A DNA stretch of 64,000 nt from Ignelater luminosus (GCA_011009095.1 VTPC01008269.1:46791-110790), one strand, 5' to 3'; shown: positions 26,101 through 39,261, numbered from the stretch's first letter. Notes: a model not told the origin generated them from the sequence alone. Numbers and translations are program-made.

Positions 26101-26219
26101 TACCTAAAATCCTCAAGTTTCTCAAGGCTACGAAAACCTTACTGCCTAAACATACCGCCTAAATGAAAGACAAAAAACTGGACTATTGCTCTGAGTACAT
26201 AGTGACTACACAACATGGC
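23196..26219. other. AT-rich stretch without recognised gene
   Basis: Only short chance open frames were seen (for example 23667-23894 and 24703-24894), with no recognisable motif. No repeat or RNA gene was identified. Confidence 0.6.
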
Positions 26220-26224
26220 ATCCA

Positions 26225-27080
26225 GTTTGACAGAAAGCATCAAAGTCCTGCAAAATCTAAATAAAAGCAAATCGCCGACTACGTCGGGTTTGAGCAATTA
26301 AAGTTTATAATACGTCAGAGAATTATTTAGGTCATTTTCTTCATCAACAGTCAGACAGTTGCGGCAGAGCAGATGTGGTGTCGCAGCCGATAATGACATG
26401 GTCAGGGTTACTTCAGATTCCTGGGAGGTTAAAAAATCTTCCCGCTTGAAGTGCTGATGCTGGTACCAGGACTTAACGTCTGTATGGAGCTGTTATCTTT
26501 GAACAGTCATGACAATATTGCTGTTGTTCAAGTACATCCAGGGGGTTTACGTTGCTAACAGCCTGTAAGATTGTGATCCCAGCTTGCTAGAAATAAACAA
26601 ACAACAGGTCTAGAAGTTGTGTCTTATTTCTCTGATGATCCAAAAAATTTAGCTGGGATGTCTTGACGAAAGTATTGTGAATGGCTGAATCGAAGTTGCG
26701 TGCTGCTGTTCTTGATTTTTGGTGGAGTGTGTCAATGGACAAATTAGCCGAATCGCTTGTGAAAGTGGCCAAACAAACATGTGAAGGAGGTAACATAAAA
26801 AATTCGTTGAAGACAGAAGATGACCTAAGGAATAGCTCGAATTTTACATTCTCCTATGAATTCTCTTCAGATTTCCTGACGCAAACAATCTATTACATAG
26901 AAAGCTGCTGAGAATTCACAGACACGGCACAGCACTACATCGCCATGAACTGACGCAAACGGTCTTGTACGATGTCTTCTAGAGAGTTTGACGCAACTAT
27001 CTTAAAAGTCAGCCATACTGCTGATTCCTGTTTCACTAGCAGCTTTGGCAGAGTCGCAGTTTGGGCTTTTATCACTTATA
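26225..27080 (-). pseudogene. Remnant of a dispersed arthropod gene family with GCDTTSAL motif
   Basis: On the minus strand, a stretch ending HQRNKTQLLDLLF is followed by AGITILQAVSNVNPLDV and, after a gap, HVIIGCDTTSALPQL at about 26400-26356. These resemble, in order, the NKTRLIELL, VVQA.SDAD and TGCDTTSAL blocks of a multi-copy protein family that I remember from many arthropod and cnidarian genomes. Its function is not known to me. An upstream piece (about 27080-26900) contains CDSAKAASETGISSMADF. The copy has several stops and shifts. The assignment is from memory of the motif and should be treated as tentative. Confidence 0.4.
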
Positions 27081-29090
27081 ATTTTGGAAGCGTAAATGGT
27101 CTGATTCTTATTTCTTTCATTTGAGCACTATAATATCATATGTTTAAAGACCTGGAATTCCAAAAAGCCGACATAGAAAAGTTGAAGACTTGTAGTATGT
27201 TATAAACAAAATCAAATATTCGTGGACTAATAGTAATAAAACTCTCTATTGTTTATCAGATTACCTGGAGCAAGTATCGAAGAAATTGTTATGTTCTAAT
27301 TTTCATTTTTAACAATCGTGCTTGCACTAATCGTTTTCTATTCTTCTTCCATCTACTACTACTTCTGTCTTTTTGTCTCAAGATTCAAACCTTATTTTCA
27401 GCAATTACCCGAGACAGTCATTACTTTACCTCAGCTTCAAGTTGCTCCAAAAATGTTACAGAGGTTCTGCTTCGAGTAAACAAGCACCAAATTTCCTTTT
27501 CTTTATTAATTTCTAGCTGCAGAAAACATTTGTAGTTTTAGATGGCAGATAAACTAGAGACTATACTTCACCACAAATTTCTCCTCAACGTTTACAGCGT
27601 TTATTTTGCTATTAACAATGGAAAATGTATCAATTCCGAAAATTAACAAAGCTAAACCAGTGATACTTGGTATGTAACTAGCATAAATGTAGACCTGTCA
27701 AATACGCAAGCATCTCTTTTCAGTGCTGCCTGCCCCTTAGTTTATAGCAAAACCTCCTAAATTAATTGCTGATCGTAGTTAAGTGCTACGATCTTAAAAC
27801 CTTATTAGTAAAATAAAATGACCACGCTATCGGACTGCTATCAAATACTTGATTAAATATATTAGAGGTCTTATCTTTCGATCAGCTAAAATCTCACTCT
27901 AAGTGCAAGAAATATGTTGTAAGGGTTAAGTTTAATAAATGTACTTATAAATAGAACAGATCTACTACATTAGTTTGCAAGTAACTGGTACTCAGTTTGC
28001 TATTTGACTGAAACACAAATTATTATTGAAACAAAATTGAAGTCGGCACTTAATCGATGGCTGGTGTCCGCCCTTCGAGTTTCGAATTATAAATATTTTC
28101 GATTTGTTTCTTAGAAAGTATACTGTTATGTGGATTTTGGCTTCCTCGATAAGAAGATGTCATGATTGAGTAATGTTGCAAGTATGCAAGACAGATCAAT
28201 TCAGTGTTTTTTAAACTCTTTTAATAGATGCACACTAACTGTATCACAGCGTTCACTCAGACAATCTTATTCTATCGTGTGTTCATCATAAACAATAAAT
28301 CACAATTTTGGCTTTGCTATCAATATATAGTAGGCTTTCAGTGACAAGGCTATCAGTTGTCCAGATTTCGAGCAAGCCACCGACGACACTGTCATTTGCG
28401 TTTGCTTTGTGAAGTGAAAGACATTGACAGACGTTTTGAGGGCCATGATACTATGATATTTAGCTTTTCTTCTAGAAGTCAATCCGTAGTCTAGTTTTTC
28501 TTTTCTTTCTTCTCTCTTTTTCCGTTAGATGGAAACAATTTTGCAGCAAGTGAATCTTACTACAAGGTCAGAGTTTGTAAGATTTCCATTAAGTTGTGTC
28601 ATACAAATCAAGCAAGTGATGTAACGGGCAAAACCAGAAAAAATGATCTTAATGCCCGTTCAGACTAAGACCATGCACATAGCAGCTCAAAACAGAATGG
28701 GGATGCTCAAAGTAACCAAACATAAATTGAATTAAGATTCGATAAAAAACGCTCACCTATAAATTTAGGGAGACAGAATTGGCGTGGGCGCGAGGAAGCA
28801 CGGCAAAATCGTCGCATTACCTGGTGTGGTCGCTCACCAGAAAACACTCTATATATATGTATATAGAATACCCTCATGGCAATAGACAAGTGTATACTGA
28901 GCTCTCTTTTTAAATTTTCCGAAAGAATTCACGGTATGTTAAAATTCTAATATTTATACTTAAACAATTCCCAACGGTTTGCTCAACTTAGCTCAGACTG
29001 TAAGTCTACGTGGAAAAATCGCTGGTTATCAATCACTCCCGTACGTAATGATGAGTCTAAGTTTTGCTCGTAAAAACAAAAAGGATATTA
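27081..29090. other. AT-rich DNA with a GC-richer patch at 28.77-28.86 kb
   Basis: Most is AT-rich with no gene. The patch at 28770-28860 is GC-rich, adjoins a TATATATA run at 28849-28860, and has several donor-like GGTGAG/GGTAAT sites on the minus strand. It could be a promoter-proximal exon, but no protein is recognised. Confidence 0.4.
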
Positions 29091-29095
29091 CCGTA

Positions 29096-29287
29096 AAATA
29101 GGGTGTAGGGGACCGATTTTTAACTTTAACTGAAAAACTTTACTAGATAACAAAATAAATGTAGTCATTTTTTGTGCTATAATATGTGTGTGAGTTTTAA
29201 CTACAATTATAATAAACAAAAGTGTCAACATTGTGAAGCCCTATCTTAGAAAAAAAAAATGCAGTGTCGGTCAACTTCACCCCGTAT
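29096..29287. repeat. Candidate MITE with imperfect terminal inverted repeats
   Basis: The left end AATAGGGTGTAGGGGACCGA (29097-29116) and the right end TCGGTCAACTTCACCCCGTAT (29267-29287) are imperfect inverted repeats about 190 bp apart, enclosing AT-rich sequence without coding capacity. Size and ends of the GGGGTGAAGTTGACCGA kind are typical of miniature inverted-repeat elements in insects. The target-site duplication is not clear. Confidence 0.4.
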
Positions 29288-32099
29288 GTGTTGTTTTGCT
29301 TTAAAAATATAATTTGTAGCTAGCTGGGTTGCAGACCAAAATAAAATGATTTTAATTCATTAGGAACATTTTAATGAATTTTGTTTTTCAGAAAATTGTT
29401 CAAAAGTAAGAAATTTAATTCTTCTTAACATAAAACCAGACAGGCTAAAAACTGAAAGCTAGACCTAGCTAGGCGCAACCGTACTAAACATAAGTGGAAT
29501 AAACATAGCAAAACGAATACCCTCATCTGTATGATGGAACGTTCATTGCCCGCTGAAACCTGTAACATGCCGGGGCGGCATTTTCCGAGTCCGCAGATGT
29601 CCCTCAAAAGACGGAATCACACAGGGATCATATATAAACACAACGCGCACCAATATACAGTGGAGATGTTTAGGTGTAGATTTGTCTATGTTAAAACAAG
29701 CTCGGCTCGGAACAGCGTCTGGCCGACACAATTCCACGAAATAAAGTACAATTAACAATTCTTAAAAGAAACCATGTATTTAACTAACATCGTGTTAAAT
29801 AAATTGAAAATACTTTTAAAAACGAAAATGACTAATTATATTTGTAAAATATTAAAATGACGAAAAATTATGAAATGACGTTACAGTGGGCACTAACAGA
29901 ATTAAAGTGGTTGCCTATATTCAAATAACAACTAGTTTGAATATTACGATATTGTAACTTTCACCGGTATGCAAACTTTACTAGGCATTAGATTTTCCTT
30001 TTACTAAGCAAAAAGAGTTAACTACATGCAGTATTTCAAAAATTCTTTGTTGTCCTCCAAGTTGTTTGTAATTCGAAATATGAGAACTGTTAGCAACCGA
30101 TCATCGTTTGAGAAAGGTTATATTATGGCCCGTTCAACGTCGTAAGGTGATCAGAAAATTGTTTTGAGTATTTTACGGGTCCTATTCTATTCGAGATTCA
30201 AATGCTTTTGTAAATAATTAAAATCACTATAGTTCAAGCAGGTATTTGGAATGACAAGCATCTTTTATTGTTATTTTGTAGAAGAGGCAGATTCTAACCC
30301 CATGAATAACATTATTCAAATAGTTTCCTTTGGGTATTAACAAATCTATATACCCTGAGTTAATAATGAATTAAATCATGGAATCCATTATTTATAAAGT
30401 TGGTTTTCAATTAATCACAAAAATGGCACACAAATTTGTTTTATCCTTTTAATGATGCACTTCTTATTCCATCCAAGAAATCAAGTCTTGTATTCCGCAC
30501 TTTTTATTATTATATTATTCAGGAACAAGAAAAAACATTAAATGTAAATTCCACAGAGCTAATAGAATTTTAAATTTATTTCCTCTAATTCAAATTCTCT
30601 CCTTTTTTGTTCCTACCAAACGTAAATCAAAATAGTTGTTAAAGTATTTGAATAATTAATAAATCCGACTCTCAAACGTTTTAATTAAACTGGGAATTCA
30701 TCGAGCTCGTACATTTCGGAAGTAATGTAGAAGTTTAATCGGTCCCTTCCTTTTGACAACCACCATAACACGCAGTTTTGTTTACAACACAAACTGTAAT
30801 TTAACTTGACGTTGTTGATGTATAAAATCAATATGGTAAGAAACTATAGTATAAAATCTCGTTCTGCCACTGGTTACATAAAGTTTCCATTTTCTCATTT
30901 TAAAATAAATTTCCGCATCAATGAATCTTTATATCTTTCTGGTTTGTTTTTTACCATATAGAAATGGAAAAAAATGCGCAGGAAGGAGAGTAGTCAGTAT
31001 CTTTATGTCTTCAGGTGGCACGATTTGACGCCTTATTTCATTTTTGCTTGAAAAAATGTGCTTGCTATTCGAGGTGTCGTAAACTTTCACAAATATTACT
31101 AAGTTATGTTGAGCTGAAAATCCAAACAAAAAGTTTGAAACAAGTTTCTTGGAAACTACATAATATAATGGTTGTGGTGTGTTTTGTTATTGTGAACATG
31201 CACTTCGGGAAGAATAGCTATACATAAAATCGATACATATTGTATATATGAAACCTTTAACGGAACGGTCTATTTATTTATTTTAACAAGAATAGAAAAC
31301 TAAAAGATAAAATAATAGACTAACTACATTCTATGTCAATTGCTAATACAATCTGACTGTAATTCACATTATTAAATTACCGTAATGACCATCAACACAA
31401 GTTGAGATTGCACAATATAAATTTTTCATTCATGTTTTTATGTACCATAATCATAAAAAAGGAAACTAAGCCTATTCTTATTGCCTCGTTTTAAATTTAT
31501 TTCCTCTTTACATCAACCTTTTAAATTGAATTTCGTATTAAACAGATTTTAAATTTCTTTGATACAGAATTAAAGTTTTATTACATTTTTCGCAATAAAT
31601 CTAAATTCAATTTGGATAACTTACACGTGGGTAGATGAATGGTTCTGTAATTACACATATAATAGGTAGAATTTCCAATAAGCATAAAATGTAATTAACA
31701 AGTTTCAAAATGCATAATAATTGCAACTAGAAAAAGAAGTTTCATTTTTTTAAAAGCCCCAAGAGTCGATTAAATTTTTATTTTCATTATCTAATAAATC
31801 ACATTTTAGCTCGACAGCTAACTGATAAGTAACAATGCACTAAAAACTAGTTGGTAATAATTTATTCATACCGATTGCTGATACGAACCTTTGTTTAAAC
31901 GTAACTTACTGATTTCAAATATATGAAACCAAACGATACCCATTATAAAGATAAAAGCATGTTGTTTTTTGAATTTCATCAGTAAGAAAACCTTCTCTAG
32001 AGACTCAAGATTTTCAAAATCATCAAAAACATACAAATACTACCTTTACGACATGCTGTTCATATTTGCCTACTTGTTTACCGCATGAAAAAATCTTCA
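29288..32099. other. AT-rich DNA; GC-richer patch at 29.46-29.75 kb
   Basis: The patch at 29460-29750 is less AT-rich and contains CATATATAAACAC (29628-29640), followed about 25 bases later by an ACAGT initiator-like sequence and a short ATG frame (29667, MFRCRFVYVKTSSARN). This could be a TATA-type promoter on the plus strand. No identified product. The rest holds nothing recognisable. Confidence 0.35.
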
Positions 32100-32109
32100 A
32101 AGTCAATTT

Positions 32110-33480
32110 TTGATCCTTTATGACAGGACAAAAGTTGGATCCCCTTGCAGGTATAATGATTCTGCGCCCTCCATTAATTTCTTTGGAAACTGTCATAAAA
32201 TCTTATCATATCAGTTTAGACTTAGCTCAAAGCCTTTCACAGTGTTCTCCGCTTATCGATCAAAAGAGCACCCCGCCGCTTTAATGTCAATAAACGTCTT
32301 TGGGACGTAATAATGGATAGCCATGATAATACCGAGTGACTCAATATCAATCGAAGGATCAAACATATTATTTAATCTGGTACTAGATGAAATAATAAAG
32401 AACATATCAAAATCGCAGCCCTAGTACGCTGACGACCTTATTCTACTAACAATAAGTAAGTCATACTTATGATAAGTGCCAAAAACGGTTGTGTATTATG
32501 AGGAAACGTTTCAAGAAAAGAGATTTAATGATGACTCCAGACGAGAGTATAGTTTTAAGCAGTTAAAAATCTTCCTTACCCATTAACGGCAAACTCGTCA
32601 AGCCCTTACAGCCCGGAAGCTGATGAAGTATTTAGATCTTAAATACAACTTTGTTGGACAGGTCACCCCACTTATCGATAACTTAAAGATAAGGCTTAAG
32701 ACTGCTCCTTTGAAACCACACCGGAAGTTTCTAATTCTCAAAAGATTTTTTATTCCAAATCCTAGCTACTATGGTCGATATTAGGGTCACCAGAACTCTT
32801 CTTAAAAACGCCGACCGTATTATCACAATCTTTGCCAAGAAAACCTTGACTTAAACACAACACGAGCCGAAGCTTTCATCCGTGCTTATATCCGCTTCGG
32901 TGAACTAAAAGGAATGTCTGTTGTAGCCTAAAATTTTGCTATGCTAATCTCACCACATATTAATAAATTCTGAGCGATACTTACAAACTGTACTATCCTT
33001 TTTGATACAAGTAAAGAGGTTATCAGGCGATTGCCTGATTCAAGGTAAATCATCTCCTGCTTCCAGTTATTGGAAAGATCACCCTCCAAGTTTCTGAAGC
33101 AGTCCTGACTTCGTGAAATCACTATAATAAGAAAGCAACCTTCTGCCTACCTTGGGTATACCATCTACCCCACATGGAGTTTGCAGTTGTCTAAAAGTTA
33201 TTGCACAAAAGAAGGAATGGCTAGTTAATCACACCCATTTGGTCGATAGCTTTCTCAGAAAACCTGACCACGTTTTCATAAAGGCAGACAAAATTATTGT
33301 TTGTGATGTTTGCATTTTGTGAGAAGGCCTCAGGTCTTTAGACTCTGCTTTTCAACAGAAGTATTATTATTATTATTTCCTATTCAAGTATTAGCAAGTA
33401 AATACACAGGAAAGGTAATGAAAGTCACAGCTCTCACAGTTGGAGCAAGAGCAAACCAAGAAATTGCAATTAAGTGATTG
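32110..33480 (+). mobile_element. R2-clade LINE with restriction-like endonuclease, decayed
   Basis: This is a remnant of a non-LTR retrotransposon of the R2 superfamily, in which an RT is followed by a restriction-like endonuclease. RT blocks: HKILSYQFRL (about 32190), LFNLVLDEIIKN then YADD at 32425-32436. The thumb region reads LKYNFVGQVTPLIDNLKIRLKTAPLK and LILKRFFIPNPSYY in overlapping frames. The endonuclease has RKPDHVFIKADKIIVCDV (about 33257-33310), carrying the PD...D core. It continues with LDSAFQQKYYY, and a TAT microsatellite has grown at the tyrosine codons. A deletion removed RT sequence before LFNLVLDE. Flanking DNA is not 28S rDNA. Confidence 0.75.
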
Positions 33481-35282
33481 CCCTTCCATGAGCCCCCTAT
33501 AGTGCAAAGCCAAGGCTAGTTCTAGATGAAAGTTAGCTATGCACAAAGAATGCTAACTGTGCTTCAAACGAGTGTAGTAATAGTAAAAAAATAAGAAATC
33601 TGGGCATTTTACGTTTTCTAGGGCACTCTTCATTGTATAATAAAAAGTAACTTATTAAAAAAAACTAAAAGAAGAAAACTCCAATAATAAACTCTGTACG
33701 AGTTTGCAGGAGGTTTAAAGATGTATTAAAAACGAAGACGGGAATTTGTAAGTGGGAAGGTAATACTTCATCAAAATCTTTCACTGGAGAAATATGCTTC
33801 TGTCTGCCAAACAGACGTATATGTGAGCCATGTATTTATGTAGTAGTAGTAGATCACTTAATACATTTACAGTCAGGCACTTAGCTGTCCAAAGGTCATA
33901 GTCACACTGATATGGGAATAGGAAAAAAACTCAGCAAAATAACGAGCTAATGAATTTAAAAGAAAAGGCTCAGTAATATTAGTCTAGACCCAGATCTTAG
34001 ATGGCAAAAAGAATAAAAGTAAAACGTGAGAAAAAAGGAAAAAAGTTAAAAAAGGGATCGTCTGAGAACAATTACTAGTCAACTACTAATAGAACACGTT
34101 CCTGTAAGAAGACATTTAAATAAAACGACAACAGATTTATGCGGATAAGTCAAGTTATTGGTTTTGATGTGTAATAAAAACAGGAATAATAAAATAAGGC
34201 TGAAGGCAATGTTGCATTAAAAATCATATTGGGTGACTAACAAGAAAAAAAAAGATAAAGTAATACTGCTAACCAAAATTGTGCTAGTGTCATCATTGAG
34301 TGGAAAACCTACAAGTTTCTTAGCTGTAGTATCAAAAAAAAAGTTAGAATGTAACACAGAATTCCTACTAACGTAAAATAGCCCACAACTAACATACTAT
34401 TAAAGGAGTAAGATTAGAGACCGCTACTAAAAGGTTCACAATTGATGATAACCAGTTTCAGACACAATACAAACGAAAGTTCAAGTAAGCCTTCATCGTC
34501 CTTTCGCTGTGATCTCCAACGGGAAAACGTCTTTAATAACTGTTCCTTGATTAACTTCTCCTCTACTCCTAGTATAATCTATAAAAAACAAAAATAGACC
34601 CTACATCCAATATACAACTATGCCAAAATCCGTACTATTTGGTACTACTTAGTATACTTAGAGTACGATTGAAGTTGGCTGGCTTCGAAAGTTTACTAAA
34701 TTCTTGGAGAAGTTCTTATTTTTTAACAAATCTTTCTTTTCCTGTTTCTTCTTCTCTTCTGAAAAATGGAAAGATAGAATGGCGTTCTTTATAAAATGAG
34801 CAAGTTTGAAGAGCGTTATGGAAAATGAACAAAACTCATAATGTTAGCTTAGTTCTTTTTGAAAGGCATTATAAAAGATAGCAGAAGAAACGAAATTGGG
34901 TAAGATTTAAGATACACGACCTGAAAAGCTCGAAAGAGAAAATCTAGTGCTTTGCAAGACTTAGAACAAGTTTGTATTAATCAGCAAAGAAGAATTCGAT
35001 CATCATCAAGTGGCCAGTTTCAGTGTTACAAGGAAAATAATACTTATGGTGTAACATAAGTTTTGATGTCCATTTTAGCTATTTTTCAAAAATATCTCAA
35101 AAACTAAGCAACATCTTGACCTAATTGTTTTTATCATGGGACAGAACAATCAATGCTCTTTTATTTTATATGGCAGTTATGAATTTCTCATCAGTTCTGA
35201 TTTCGTTTCAATGTAAGAATAAACGTTTCAAAAGACGAGATTCGTATTCTAATCACGCCCGAATTCGATTCCGGCCACTCAC
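33481..35282. other. AT-rich stretch without recognised gene
   Basis: Purine-rich, AT-rich DNA without identifiable coding sequence. A short sequence resembling a Pol III B box (ATTCGATTCCGG) lies at about 35261-35275, just left of the mariner, but no A box is seen. Confidence 0.55.
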
Positions 35283-36051
35283 CTAAACAAGCATGGCACA
35301 ATATCACTCACGCCAAGGGCCCAGAAGTTGTCTTTCATCTCACTGTGAAGCAGAAGGCAGGCAAGAGCAACAAACGCTCAAAGACAGTTATTGATGAGCA
35401 AGCAGTACATGCTGCCGTCAAAGCCAAACGACCCTGAATATGAAAACCGCCAGAATTCTGCACAAGCACGGAAAGAAGGTAGCCACGGCAAATGGGTGCC
35501 TCATAAATTGACCCAAAGTAACAAGAATGATCGTCTGATGGCCGCAAAACAACTGTTCCAGTGTCAACAGAAAGCCCCGTTTCTTGATCGGGTAGTTATT
35601 TGTAATGAGAAGTGGGTCCTGTCCAATTTTATCAGCAAGAACAGTGGCTTACCCTCGGAGAGCCAGCCAGCCAAGTGATGCCAAAACCTGACTGGCGTGC
35701 TTCTGTGCGTTTGGTAGTGGCGCAGTAGATCCACTAAGGGTCAAACCATAAACTCTGAGTGCTATTGTGCTCAGTTTGATCGTGTCCAGTGAAAACTTTG
35801 CTACCTCGGTCTCCATGGGGTGGTCTTTCAGCAAGATAATGCGACCCTACAAAAGATTAACCAGCTGGGCTGGGAAAACTCATTCACCCACCGTACAGTC
35901 CTGACTGTGCCCCATCAGACTACCACGTGTTTAGGTCTCTAGCTCATTCCCTAGCCAGTGTATACTTTACCAATGACAAGCAAGACATTGATCTTTTGCC
36001 CACGAAGTGGCAGCTCATGGTAGACCACAACAATGGCCACTTTGAATCATA
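35283..36051 (+). pseudogene. mariner transposase
   Basis: This is a decayed mariner (D,D34D) transposase. Visible are KWVPHKLTQSNKNDRL (family: KWVPHELTE), FLDRVVICNEKWVLSNF, VVFQQDNATLQKINQLGWE and, in another frame, HPPYSPDCAPSDYHVF, then KWQLMVDHNNGHFES with stop at 36049-36051. The first catalytic aspartate of the CDEKW motif is asparagine (CNEKW). The second motif QQDNA keeps its aspartate but several codons after it (RPHTAR in the family) are missing. The third aspartate in SPDCAPSDYH is present. The N-terminal DNA-binding domain is largely lost. Terminal repeats were not found. Confidence 0.85.
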
Positions 36052-38360
36052 ATTGTTTTTTTTCATTCTTAATAAATAATTTTCTGTTGTAAAGATTTGA
36101 GTATCAAAACTTACAAGTACTAATAGTAAGAATATTTCTAAATCCAAGTTATCAAACGTTAAACGATCTGCTTTTCAAACTGTATGCTAGACTAATGCTT
36201 CAAATTCATAATTTCATAACAAAACTTAAATTTTACAATACGTAGATGTTGTTTCTTCCTCAATCAAGTGTGCATACTTCCGGGATATTGAACGATTCAA
36301 CCTTGCTTGTTGTGTTATTAACATTAGCCATATACATCATCCAGGACTTTCCATAAGCTTCGTAATGCTTTCTCTAACAGCGATAAAACTGTTGGTGGTA
36401 CTCACCTGAAACAAAATTAAAATTTGTTTAATTATTTATGTTTCACAAACAATTATAAAACTGTAATTTAAATAGAATCTTTCGATTTGCTGGCGATTCA
36501 TTCAACCAGTCAACCAGAAACTTACAGATTGATTTCTTGTAATACAAAAGCTTGAGATTATTGATTTTTATGTTTCTGTTTGGGGAGAAACACTGATTTA
36601 TATATAAGGATGAGCGAATGGATATAAATTAGATTATTATTTGCGTCTTAGTAGTTTTGTAAGTTGACATCGATTTGGTAGCTTTATATTTCGCTGAAAA
36701 TTCGAAGTCTGGCACCTTTGTTTCTGTTTTGTACATAATTCTATTTAGACTTGATTGCTTGAATGTTAAGCTTACAATATTTTGAATCATTGCAAGACAA
36801 ATAGGTAATAATCACTCTGAGAAAAATGCAGTATTTGTGGTGGCAACTGTTTACTTTTGTGAAAGAGACATTAAGTTTCTAGTAATTTCTAGAATAAAAT
36901 ATAAACGCATTTAAAAACCAACAAAAATTCGCCTTAGTGTGGAACGGAAGTTAAATAATAAATTGATAATACCAAGCACGCCTAAAGCAAAAATGTTTTG
37001 AAAAATTTCATAACAACCAGCTACTGGTTTTGACAACTACATAAATGAGACCATTATCAATTTTCCTACACTACCTAATTAGTAGATCCTTTAATTACAA
37101 AGAAGTTAATCAACTCTTTCCTTCAATTCAGCGAGTAATTAAGTTGTGGAGAAACTGTCCAATTAGTAAAATGGTCATTTATTTTAATATCGAGTTGAGA
37201 AGTTTCTAATTAATAATAAGTACCAGAACAAAATACTTTTCAGGTTTCTCCCTTAAAATACAACAGAAACAGGACTTGAACAAACCGTACTTTATATTCT
37301 AATAACTTCATGCACGCTCTATGTATCTGCTTATTATCAGAAACGGGCTATATATCATTCCCAACATATTCCGACAGATGCGTCTGAAAAACATAAAATT
37401 TGTCCTAACATATTTTTGGTCTAATAAAAACACCGCAATGCAGTAAAAATACTGTAAAAAAAGGCAAAACTGTTTTCAATAATTCGTTTTTATGTTAGCT
37501 GTATAAAATCACGTGGTAATACATAGCTCGAAATTTCCTTTCACGGCTTTTAGACTTCTTCTTTTATTTGTAAGTTCATAAACGACAATTCGGGTGGAAT
37601 CTCTAGGAAGACTTCGCGATATTAAATTCGTTCATGCGTGTGCATGCACACAGCAAACGCTCGGTTGCACTTTGATGTCAATTTAAAAACCCGAATCATC
37701 TCGTTTCACAAAACGAAGCACCGATACTCCTCTTTTTTCTCTTCTCTCAGAGAAAATATGATATTCCAGTTTTTCTTTTATACAGCTAGATGTTTATATT
37801 TTATGAATGATGCCATATTTTATACTTTAACGATTTCAAATACTGTCAGATATTAATGAAAATACAAAAAGAAAATTAAATAAAAGAAGCTTAATGTGTT
37901 GCGTTTTGTCATTTTTCTTACATTATGTTTCGCTGAGACCTTCATCATCTTTAAAAAAACTTCATACTCGTTGCGCCCTCGTAATTGCTGTTTCATTTCT
38001 TTTTTATTACATCATCCTTTAAGTTAAGTTAAAGCAGCAGCGCCCCTTTTTATTTTCTAATTTGGATAATAAAAATAAAAATCAGAAGAAGCTGCTGCTT
38101 CTGATGAAAAAAGCATCTTGGTTTTTTGGAATGCAAAAACAGGTACGCAGAATTCTTGATTTATCGAATTACTAAATTTTTATTTTGTATGCTGACTTCT
38201 CGAAGTTTCATTTTATGTTATTTTATAATAAGTTAAGTTACAAGGTAATTAAACTTTTACTAAAACAAAAGGGCGAAGGTTGCGTTTGGGAATTATGCAC
38301 AAGCAAAAGGGTCCACTTTGATGTTGAAATTATAATAGTTTGAAAGTAGAATATGAAATT
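36052..38360. other. AT-rich stretch; one possible splice-acceptor context
   Basis: No family recognised. On the minus strand at about 36415-36405 a TTTTGTTTCAG acceptor-like sequence is followed by a GC-richer stretch to about 36240 whose frame reads YEAYGKSWMMYMANVNN after one stop. This could be a fragment of an exon or of a repeat. A 12-base stem at 38031-38100 (AAGCAGCAG / CTGCTGCTT) was also seen. Confidence 0.4.
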
Positions 38361-38490
38361 GAAACTGTCAATAGCAGAAGCACAGTCCAAAACATAACAT
38401 ATTAGATTGAAAACATAATTAACTGTTATTCAAAGGCTGTATATGAAATGTTACTTCCCGCCCATAGAATTTGGAAATGTTAAGAAATCC
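38361..38490 (+). repeat. Dispersed repeat, copy 1
   Basis: It aligns with 39933-40070 through GAAGCACAGTCCAAAACA, AGATTGAAAACATAATTAAC and TCAAAGGCT blocks, with further weaker similarity to the right. The copies are in direct orientation 1.57 kb apart and clearly diverged. Non-coding; nature unknown. Confidence 0.55.
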
Positions 38491-39261
38491 TATGAAAAAC
38501 GTTTAAACCCATCAGAAGATTCTTGAAAAGCAAAAAGTCTTGATTTTGAAAAATTCTTATGTTAAATCCTCTAGATATCATCAAAAATACTACTGGAAGA
38601 TGAGAAAATGCTTGAAGAATCAATAATAAAACAAAACAAATACAGGAAGCTTCTGTGACGCGACGCTAAGGTATACTAGAACATTTAAACCAGCATTTGA
38701 GGGTCAGATTGTATCCACCACTATTTTGCTATAGTTCTATTTTTTTCATTAGTTATGCAACTTGGCATTGATATGATATCCGAAAGAATATGTTAAAAAT
38801 ATTTATCAAAAAACAAAAAAAATGCATTCATATATACATTCAGAATTCCCGGATACTAATTCCATTGTTTTCAATTGTTTTTCTTAGCGAAAAGGGAAAA
38901 ACAGGAGCTGTAAATTTCTTATTACCTTGGCACGTTTAAAGCCTTTTAATTCGCTAATCTTTGACACAATTATTAATTAACAATTCAGTTCTGCAGTGCC
39001 AACGTTTTGAAGGTAATTATTGAAAATCTTAAAACAGCACAACTCTAATGTTCGTTTCAAGATTTCTCTCATAAATGGGTTTTTGCAATATGTAGTCTTG
39101 AAACAATATCCAAAACGCAGCAACTTCTAATCAAAAAGGCTATTTGATTAACAAGGATAAACAATATTGAAGAGGATGAAGAAGAGAACTCAACCATTCG
39201 TTTTGAGCCCCACTCAAATAAAGATTTGTTACCAAGCAACTAAATCCTGTTAGTTTGAGCA

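Noticed and set aside
28868-29528. GAATACCCTCAT found twice
   Set aside because: Only 12 bases match and the flanks are unrelated.
35250-35280. Pol III B box next to the mariner
   Set aside because: No A box at the right distance and no tRNA fold.
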